Positions 56,250 to 64,000 of a stretch of DNA of 64,000 bases are shown here, piece by piece. The stretch's first letter is position 1. The number at the start of each line of letters is the position of its first letter. Below the pieces are notes generated by a model. It saw only the letters and a program-made list of their open reading frames with translations. It did not search any database and was not told where the DNA came from. The translations under genes and the position numbers were made by a program. This stretch comes from Ipomoea triloba (taxonomy: Eukaryota; Streptophyta; Magnoliopsida; Solanales; Convolvulaceae), in contig NC_044916.1 in assembly GCF_003576645.1 (NCBI RefSeq), forward strand, positions 27,017,699 to 27,081,698, read 5' to 3'.

Positions 56250-56890
56250 GGCTAAAGTGTCATCTAGCACCATGAACTATATCTAATTATTCATGCCACA
56301 CCCTGAACTTTCATATCGTATATATCGAGCCGCAAACAAAAATAAAAAATTCACCTAGAACTTTTAGTAGGTTTCCAGGTCTTCCTGCTGACATGGCGCA
56401 AGTTTTCAAGTGATATGGCATTTATTTTAACCATGTAAGCATTTACATATTAAAAATATTTAAAAAAAACACAAAAAATACAAACAAAAAAAATTAGCAT
56501 TTCTATAAATTTGGAAAATTGCAAAAAATACTAAACAAAAAATTAGCCAAAAAAATATAAATTCTGAAAAAAAAAATTGAAACATTGGAATTGCAAAACT
56601 GAAAAGTATACATTATGAAAATAAAGAGAATAAAATTCTGGTTATTTTAATATAATAATTTTGTTTTTTTTTTATTATTAAATTTTAAATATGTAAACGC
56701 TTACATGGACACCATATGGTAAGGAGAAATGCCACATCAGACGCCATGTCAGCAAGAAGACCTGGAAACCTGCTAAAAGTTCTAGGTGAACTTTTTATTT
56801 TGGTTTGCGGCTCGATATATACGATATGAAAGTTCAGGGTGCAGCATGAATAATTGGATATAGTTCATGGTGCTAGATGAAACTTTAGCC
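56250..56890. mobile_element. Mutator-like non-autonomous element (641 bp)
   Basis: Terminal inverted repeats of about 190 bp start GGCTAAAGTGTCATCTAGCA and end GCTAGATGAAACTTTAGCC. It is flanked by TTTTTTTTT on both sides (56241-56249 and 56891-56899), compatible with a 9-bp target duplication in a T tract. The centre is AT-rich without an ORF. Confidence 0.75.
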
Positions 56891-57106
56891 TTTTTTTTTC
56901 TATGCTCGAACTCGGCAGAACATGTGAGATGATGTAAATCACAGTAATTTAATGTTGGATATGTTTGATTTTGTAACAGAGATCAATTGTCAATTTATCT
57001 TTCACGTACTTGGTCACCTATGAATGTGCTAGTGCAGATCAAATCTTGCCCACCGGCCACAAATTATTTTATTATTTTATTTTAATATTTTAATTAAATA
57101 TTAATT

Positions 57107-58136
57107 GAGCAAAATTGTCATTTTGGTCCACTGACTATAGGGGTCCTATTAATTGCAGTCCACGACTTTCAAAACTGTTAATTGCATACCATGACTATTC
57201 AATTTCTATCAATTTTGGTCACTCCGGCCAAATTACCGGCCAACTTCGCTGGAAAATCCTAAACCCTAAAATAATGAGGGATATTTTAGTAATTTCACAT
57301 GTCTGTTCTTCATCTCCGGCGTTCTTGCACTTTTCCGGCAATGCCTTCGGGATGAACAGAGCAGCAGACGGTGGTGTTCCCCCTGCAGCGTAGCGTCAGC
57401 ATCCCCTGTAGCAAAGTAGAGCATGTAGATGTGTTTTCTCCGAGCAACTTCGACCGGCGGCAGCTCTGGTTCCTCTTCAGCGGAACAATGGCGACCTTGG
57501 CTCTCCTCTAGCGACGAACAACAGTGGCCTCCTCTCCGACGATCAACCTCCTTCCTCATCTCTGTTTTTCCCGGCGGCGACTGTAAGCAGCGGTGGAACG
57601 AAGAACCAGCAGTGTTGTCCGGCGATCCTTCCCTTCTCCGTCCGGCGTGAGCAGCAAGTTTTCGGTGGTAGCGGCGGCGCAATGCAGCAAGACCATGGCA
57701 GTGGCAGGCTGGATCCTTCTTCGACCTTCTTCTCCTTCTAGCAGCGGCGGGAAAATGGTGGTCCGCCGGAAAAGAAGAGATGTTTTTATTTGCTTCAAGA
57801 GATGTTTTTAATCTTTGATTTCTTGCTAAGTTTGATGTTTTTATTTGCTTCAAGTTTCATCTTCTTGAAATTGCATCCAAAAGGCAAGAAGCGGCAGATG
57901 GTCCGCTGGAGAAGAAGAGATTCGCCGGAGAAGAAGAAAACAGACATGAAATGACTAAAATACCCCTCATTATTTTAGGGTATAGAATTTTCCCATGAAG
58001 TTGGCTGGTAATTTGGCTGGAGTGACCAAAATTGATAAAAATCGAATAGTCATAGTATGCAATTAACAGTTTTGAAAGTCGTGGACTACAATTACCAGGA
58101 CACTTATAGTCAGTGGACCAAAATGACAATTTGCTC
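57107..58136. mobile_element. Mutator-like non-autonomous element (1030 bp) with perfect 9-bp target duplication
   Basis: Terminal inverted repeats of about 200-240 bp start GAGCAAAATTGTCATTTTGG. ATATTAATT flanks both ends (57098-57106 and 58137-58145), a 9-bp duplication diagnostic of Mutator-like elements. The interior (57300-57900) is GC-rich, with CGGCGGCAGCTCTGG and GCCGGAGAAGAAGA words and a 195-codon minus frame rich in Arg. It may be captured gene sequence (Pack-MULE), but no domain could be named. Confidence 0.9.
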
Positions 58137-59524
58137 ATATTAATTAATAATAGAAAAAAAGTATTTGTAATTGGTAATATGAATTTGGTTGACAATTTTA
58201 TAATATAATTGTACTCTTTTTTTTGGGAAAGATAATATAATTGTACTAATTACATGTTTACAATTATCTAATTCATCGTACTACAAATAACAAAATAATA
58301 AATAAATAATAAATCTTAAAAAATACGTTCTTGCTACCATGCATTTCACCTCACTACTAATAACCAATTAAAATAAATTTTTTGTTATTAATTGATATTT
58401 AATTTAAAAAAATCGAAGTAATAAAACAATTCTAGGCCGGTGAACCAATCTTTCTAGGAAAAGCTAAGTGAGAAATAAAGTTACATAAACTTTTCTTTGC
58501 CTTTTGTTATTATTATAATATATAATAATATAATAATAAGGTCTAATTGCATTCACAATGCGCGTTTGATTACTTTGCAAGGTTGAGGTTATGATTATAT
58601 AATAAGCTCGTATAACATATTAAAATTTTTTTACAATAATGAAAATAATATTATGTTTATTTAGAAGGGATTATTAGATTTTTTAAAACGGGCTGAATTA
58701 CTTTGCCATGTTTAGTCCTAAACTTTTAAATTGACTACTTGTAATCTTTTGACTTTCAAATTATTACCATCCGTGATCTAAGTAATCACTCATTATTCTT
58801 CAATTTTCAAAATTCACTTGCAATAGCTAGTTATTATGGTTGTGACGAGCAAACGGGCGTCCTGCAACTACTAACTTTCAACATCTAACTACTAACTTTT
58901 TATTAAGGAGTATCAAAATAAAATAATGCAATACTTAATGCAATGAAATGTGAATAGAATCCATGTACATAATAATTTTTAGGTTTAATTATTGTAAAAC
59001 TGTTTTCATATTATAATACCGTGAAATATGAACAGAGAATCCAAGTAATTAATAATTTTTGGGTTGTTAAGATTAGTAGCCAGAGTGTTCTAAATAAAAA
59101 AAGTAAAATGTAAAAATAGGCTATTGAACTATTTGGAAAATAATAAGTAAATCACTAAAAAAAAAAGAGTAATTAGTAGTTTTAGCAAGTTAACAATCGG
59201 TTTGCGCGAATTGAGATATCATGTGTATTTATATATATATATTTTTTATTTTTAGCAGGTTAACAACTGATTTTTTTATGCTAGTCAGTATATAGTCTGA
59301 CTATGATTTCAATCTAATAAACAATTTGGTAAAGCTAGTAGGATAATAATTTTAAAAAATACAAATACACATGACATTCCAAACAAGACAAAAATACTAA
59401 TTGCTCTTTCTTTTTTTTTTTTTTTCAAGTTCATAAATAAATTTAAAGTTCATTTGAGTTTGAATTGATATTCTTCGAGCAGTTTAATGGTCTATTTCTA
59501 CCTTTTATATATATAAATGATGGA
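58137..59524. repeat. HMA-cluster upstream module copy 3 (58430-58650) and proximal duplicate (58815-59100)
   Basis: 58430-58650 matches 33035-33265 and 46875-47165. 58815-59100 matches the upstream DNA of copy C (AATAAAATAATGCAATACTT; AGAATCCAAGTAATTAATAA). No gene in the remainder. Confidence 0.7.
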
Positions 59525-59528
59525 AAAA

Positions 59529-59961
59529 ACTTGTGTGAGACCGTCTCACCATGAGACGGGTCGGGTCAAGATGCAAATGTAACACTTATGTGCACAAATG
59601 TCATACTTATATTCTCAAATGTAATACTAATCAGGAATAAAATTTTTGTTACTTATTAGGGTAAATGTAATACTTTTAAGGGAAAATACAATACTTTTAC
59701 ATTTCGATTTAAAAGTATTACATTTTTCCTCAAAAGTATTATATTTACCCTTATAAGTGAGAGGCATTTGTCAACATTACTTATTATGAAAAAATTTATT
59801 ACTTTTTCTCTTATAAGTAACAAAAATTGTATTTTTTATTAGTGTTATATTTGAGCATATAAGTGTGAGATTTGCACATATAAATATGACATTTGCATGG
59901 TGCTTTGACCCGACCCGACCCGTCTCACGAATAAGGATTCGTGAGACGGTCTCACACAAGT
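59529..59961. mobile_element. GAGACCGTCTCAC-family MITE upstream of HMA D
   Basis: Ends ACTTGTGTGAGACCGTCTCA and GAGACGGTCTCACACAAGT, followed inward by GACGGGTCGGGTCAA and its complement. The interior consists of GTAATACTTTT and AAAAGTATTAC words. It sits between the module and the conserved GTAGCCAATTGACTGG sequence, i.e. about 250 bp upstream of the ATG of copy D. Related ends occur at 9850 and 10091-12235. Confidence 0.75.
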
Positions 59962-60034
59962 GTGGTAGCCAATTGACTGGCTTACTATTCTTCTTCGAGA
60001 GTTGGAATTTTCAACGGAGAACAATTCCACTGTA

Positions 60035-60072
60035 TTTGCGCGTCCATCACTAGTACCATTTCCCTATAAATA
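60035..60072 (+). promoter_or_regulatory. Core promoter of HMA gene D
   Basis: TTTGCGCGTCC (60035) and TATAAATA (60065), 145 bp before the ATG. Confidence 0.72.
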
Positions 60073-60209
60073 CGACTGCCAATTTAGAGTGAGACACAAC
60101 CTAGCTACCAACTAAACCTTAAACGAACACATCCAAACACTTCCAGATCTTTCTCTCTCTAATTCCTTATCCGATCTTCTCCACTTTATCTCTCTACCCT
60201 GCAAAAAGA

Positions 60210-60792
60210 ATGGGGAAGGTATATATATATATATATGATTTCATCTTTCATGTTAACTAGAAGTATACACTATTAATTATTGATGAGTTAATGGTTTGAT
60301 GACCTTTTTCTGTTTTGTTCATTTGCAGCAAAAGGTAGTGATTGGCATCTCTATGAAGGACCAGAGAGCTCGTACTAAGGCCTTCAAGATTGCTGTCAGC
60401 CTCTCAGGTACATACCCACCCATCATTACTCAATTTCCTGGCCAATATTGATTGAATTCAATCTGAATTTTCGACCTAATTAATGGGAAGTTTAATTTGG
60501 TTGTGTTGCAGGAGTTGATTCCGCATGTATTCAGGCGGAGAAGGGGCAGTTAGAGGTGGTGGGCGACGTGGACGCGGTGGCTCTGGCCAACCAGCTGAGG
60601 AAGGGGTTGGGTCAGGCAGAGCTTCTAAGCGTCGGCTCCGCCGAGAAAAAGGATGAGAAGAAGGCGGAAACGCCAGCACCACAAACCATGATGACAATCA
60701 CTTATGATCCTTCTTCGTATCATTATGCAGCTCCTTACCAATACCATGCTTACCCAGTTCAAGATCAACAACCAGGGTGCTCTATTATGTAA
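60210..60792 (+). CDS. HMA-domain isoprenylated protein, copy D (three exons)
   Basis: Exons 60210-60218 (MGK), 60329-60407 and 60512-60792 with GT-AG borders; about 122 aa. HMA fold with ISMKDQRARTKAFKIAVSLS and GQLEVVGDVDAVALANQLRK; the metal-site cysteines are absent. Linker AEKKDEKKAETPAPQ; Tyr/Pro-rich tail; CaaX box CSIM at the end. It pairs with copy C in its tail (PYQYHAYPVQDQQP) but shares VDSACIQAEK and LRKGLGQ with copy B, which suggests gene conversion or independent retention among the copies. No defect is visible. Confidence 0.92.
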
Positions 60793-63559
60793 ACATGAAT
60801 CAATAATTCAACCCAGATGAGATGATTAGTCTCATAAAAAATGGGTGCGGCGTAAAAAAAAAAAAGGTAGTGTTTGGAACAAATTTTGGGTTTAATTTCA
60901 GTATGATAATGAATGTAGAGGTTTGGGTTTCAATATAGTGATTAGGATTTAGGAAGTTGGGATTGGCTTGTAGGTGTTCTCTGCTTTTTCTTTCTTTCTC
61001 CTCTTTGGAAGTCAAAGGCAATGTACAGAAGGGCAGTTGATGTTATGGTTCAGCTACCAGAAAGTCAAGTTAAAAAATAAATAGACAGTGGTATGCTAGT
61101 GTTTTAGGATCATCTTTCACAGCCTTTTTTTTTTTTTTTAAATCATGCCTGTATCTAATGATAACTCAAGAAATCTGGGCAAACATGTGGCATATGTTTT
61201 AATCAAGTTAGAACCAGAGAGTTTCAATTTCACCCTCCATCTTGCCATTTATTTAATCATAACCGATTTCAAGCCCTTAAAATAATTTAAGGAGAAAATA
61301 GAATTAGAGTCGGATAAATAATAAACATAGAAAATAAAGCAGGATCGCCCAGAAATTGTTGAGGCAGTTAAGTTTATGTGGCACAAACTTAGATCAAGAT
61401 CATTTTACTATGCATGTTTAAATACATTAACACAGTGACCTATACAACAAGATCATCTACTGAACTTTCTGAAGTTGTTCAGAAGTACCTCAAGAAATTG
61501 ATAGCTACAAGTCCCTCATTTAACAAATTCGTTCAATTATATAGAGCATAACATCAGATACAATCAACTGGATTTAACAAAACACATCAAAACACATCTT
61601 TAATTGACCTATTCCACCCCTAGTCCCTACACCCTTCCTCCCAAACCCAAAAACAACACAGGGTGTACACCCAAAAAAACAAAACCTTTAAAGGCAGATA
61701 AGAAACCGCAACATTTACATGCCTACTCCAATCCTTCCCAGCTTGCTTTATGTGAATAAACTCGAGCCAACTCTTTTGTTCTTAGGGATGCATAATTGAA
61801 GACAAGATTATGCTAGTTAGCAGGCTGACAATGACTCAAACCAGACATATAAAATGGGACAGATAGAGTATATTGCATTTCTTACCATAAAGGATAACAT
61901 ATTTACAAAAATAATATAATAGAAAAAATAAAAAGAAATGTCATGAATCCCTTTTGTGTACACTTAGGAATGAATTTTACAATTATCCTATAACTTAAAG
62001 AATAAAAAGTGCAATTTTCCCTTTAAAAAACATATTTAGAACTAAAAGTAACACTTCAAAAACGTTAAAAATGCAAATAAAAATACATCAAAAAGTAATT
62101 TGAAATATAAACTCTGGAGACACAAATCAAAACTAAAAATATATAGAAAAAACACCAAAAAACCATAATGAGCAGTAAAAAAAATACGTAACCAAAACAA
62201 AAATAAAAAGACTTAAAACACAAAAGAATACTTCTAAGAAAATAAAGAAAGATCATAAAAAATGAGGTGTATAATGTTGGAAAAAATGGCATAAATGGCA
62301 TTTTAAGTGGCCATTTTGTGGTATAAATATATATAGGATCCATATCCGATTTGGGTCGGGTCAAAGTGGATTCGGATTCTTCGTAGTGAAATGAAGAGAT
62401 CGATATATTATACTATACGCTCAAAATGGATAATGGGTGAATGAGAAATTGGTTCTCAAAGTAGACTTATTTGAGATAGAATTTGTGTGGAAAAAGCTTT
62501 GTGAAAGCCTTTTGTCCCACTTGGTTTGGGAAGAAAATTTGACCCACTATATATACAAGGGTCTTTTTATGACTAAGTAACTTGTATAACATAGATGTCT
62601 AAATCCTGCCATTATTTCTTATTAATGGACTGTTAGTGGGAAGTAAATTCGTGCTTATTTCTTATTAATGGACTGTTAGTGGGAAGTAAATTCGTGCTTA
62701 GTCGGTTATTTCTTATTAGTGGGAAGTAAATTCGTGCTTAGTCGGTTATTTCTTATTAGTGGGAAGTAAATTCGTGCTTATTTCTTATTAATGGACTGTT
62801 AGTGGGAAGTAAATTCGTGCTTAGTGAGTGGAGGTTACATATGAAGAATGAATGCCATTATTCAATGCTATTTATCCCTTCCTCTACTATAAATTACCAG
62901 GTTGCGCTACAACTACCCCAAAGTCAGTTCATCTCCGTCCCTTAAATTCCTAGAATTATTTATTTATTTGGTTTTGTGGATTTTCTATTTCGTTCATTTT
63001 CTTGGGTTTCGAGAATTATTTCCTACATATAAAACTCAAGAAAATAATGAAAACGGAAAAAAAAAACTAAAAGTTATAAAAATAACATTGAACATCGTCT
63101 AAAAATATAAAAAGAACATATGCATAAATTGTAAAAAGGTCAATAATAAGTATTACACATTTTCAAAAACAAAAAAGAACACTTCAAAAAGGCAAAAAAA
63201 AAAAAAAAGCAAATAAACACACCTCAAAAAATAATTTAAAAAATATCAGAACAAATTGTAAAATAAACTTTGAAAACACGCATCAAAACTAAAAATATAT
63301 AGAAAGAACACACAAAAAAAAAACATAATAAGCCGTAAAAAAAATATGTAACTAAGGAAGTAAAAAAACGTTAAAAACAAGTTTTTTTTTTTAAAAAAAA
63401 AACATAAAATGAGGCATAAAAGGGGAAGGAAAAAAAACAAAAATAGAAAAACAAAAAAAAAACACTAAACTAAAAATTATTTAAAAAAAAAACACTGAAA
63501 ATCGTCTAAAAACATAAAAACACTTATAGAAGCGCTAAAATGGTATATAGAGTTTATTA
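60793..63559. other. AT-rich region without a supported gene; contains repeats
   Basis: Contains the 3' flank of copy D and two similar A-rich stretches (about 62040-62250 and 63060-63400) sharing CATCAAAACTAAAAATATAT and a following AGTAAAAAAAATA-type word, likely parts of one repeat family. A tandem array lies at 62600-62825. Open frames here are low-complexity. Confidence 0.5.
62600..62825. repeat. Tandem repeat, 40-43 bp unit, about five copies
   Basis: GTGGGAAGTAAATTCGTGCT recurs with GGG at 62638, 62681, 62721, 62761 and 62804. Two unit types alternate: 43 bp with TTAATGGACTGTTAG and 40 bp with TTAGTCGG. Confidence 0.92.
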
Positions 63560-64000
63560 TCGAAATGGTCCCTCGACTATTGCAAAATTACCAATTTCGT
63601 CCTTGACAATATTTCGTGCCCAATTAAGTCCCTTGACTTTGAAAATTTTAACCAATTTGATCCTCCGTTTATTATGCCGCTAAACATCCGTTAAAATCGG
63701 GACCAAATTGGTAATTTTGCTGTAGTCATGTGACCAAATTGGTAATTTTACTATAGCCAAGGGACCATTTCAGTGAAAAATTATTTAACAATTTGGTCCC
63801 TTGAGTATATCAAAATCACCAATTTGGTCCCTTGACTATAGCAAAATTACCAATTTGGTTCCGATTTAACGGATATTTAACGGCAAAATAAACGAAGGAC
63901 CAAATTGGTTAAAATTTTCAAAGTCGAGGGACTTAATTGGGCACAAAAAATTGTTGAGGACCAAATTGGTAATTTCGCAATAGTCGAAGGACCATTTCGG
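63560..64000. mobile_element. Palindromic MITE, reaching the window edge
   Basis: Left end CGAAATGGTCCCTCGACTAT and right end ATAGTCGAAGGACCATTTCG are inverted copies. The pairing continues through GTGCCCAATTAAGTCCCTTG and its complement, and the core holds further inverted ACCAATTTGGTCCC words. About 440 bp, no ORF. The right flank is outside the window, so the target duplication cannot be tested. Confidence 0.8.

Noticed and set aside
62600..62825. A CRISPR array
   Set aside because: The repeats are directly adjacent without unique spacers, and the DNA is plant nuclear.

Overview
The window is plant nuclear DNA from a repeat-rich eudicot, plausibly an asterid such as Convolvulaceae; that placement rests on general repeat style and is weak. 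Evidence for a plant: intron-containing isoprenylated heavy-metal-associated (HMA) genes, an RWP-RK domain, Athila-type Gypsy and Copia retrotransposons, and dense MITEs. Single Ns (1688, 13310, 47392, 48230, 50648) and a 703-base N run (37899-38601) mark a draft assembly.

Layout. 1-9245 is most of an Athila-like Gypsy element on the minus strand: an LTR (7367-9245), a tRNA-Asp-type primer site, an uninterrupted 1939-aa gag-pol, and, where Athila elements carry an env-like gene, an ORF for an RWP-RK (RKD-like) transcription factor. Its other LTR lies left of the window. 9.4-29 kb has no clear conserved gene apart from a small coiled-coil ORF (20578-21012). It holds a hAT-like MITE, a 2.1-kb foldback element, a non-autonomous hAT with a 189-bp minisatellite and 8-bp target duplication, a CACTA end, a 1.66-kb LTR element (21081-22738) carrying a fused chimera of chloroplast HSP70, chloroplast Cpn60 and armadillo-kinesin fragments, and a solo LTR (23518-24993) nested in a MITE.

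29.9-61 kb is a tandem cluster of four small three-exon genes on the plus strand (A 29961, B 41543, C 54778, D 60210). They encode HMA-fold proteins with a C-terminal CaaX box but without the metal-binding CxxC pair. Their promoters share a TTTGCGCGTCC-like motif and a TATA box. A young Copia element (34168-41369, TSD TTTGC) has inserted inside that motif in the promoter of copy B. Between B and C lie nested palindromic elements and a 5-kb non-autonomous LTR element (48863-53865, TSD ATCAT). Between C and D are two Mutator-like elements with 9-bp target duplications.

How the parts relate: the HMA genes are the only clear conserved host gene family. They appear to have spread by tandem duplication of a unit that includes upstream DNA (copies of one upstream module at about 33.0, 46.9 and 58.4 kb), and the units were then pushed apart by transposons. 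The most notable observations are the RWP-RK ORF inside a Gypsy element, the three-gene chimera inside a small LTR element, a Copia gag whose start codon and splice donor appear to lie in the LTR, and the Copia hit in a conserved promoter motif.
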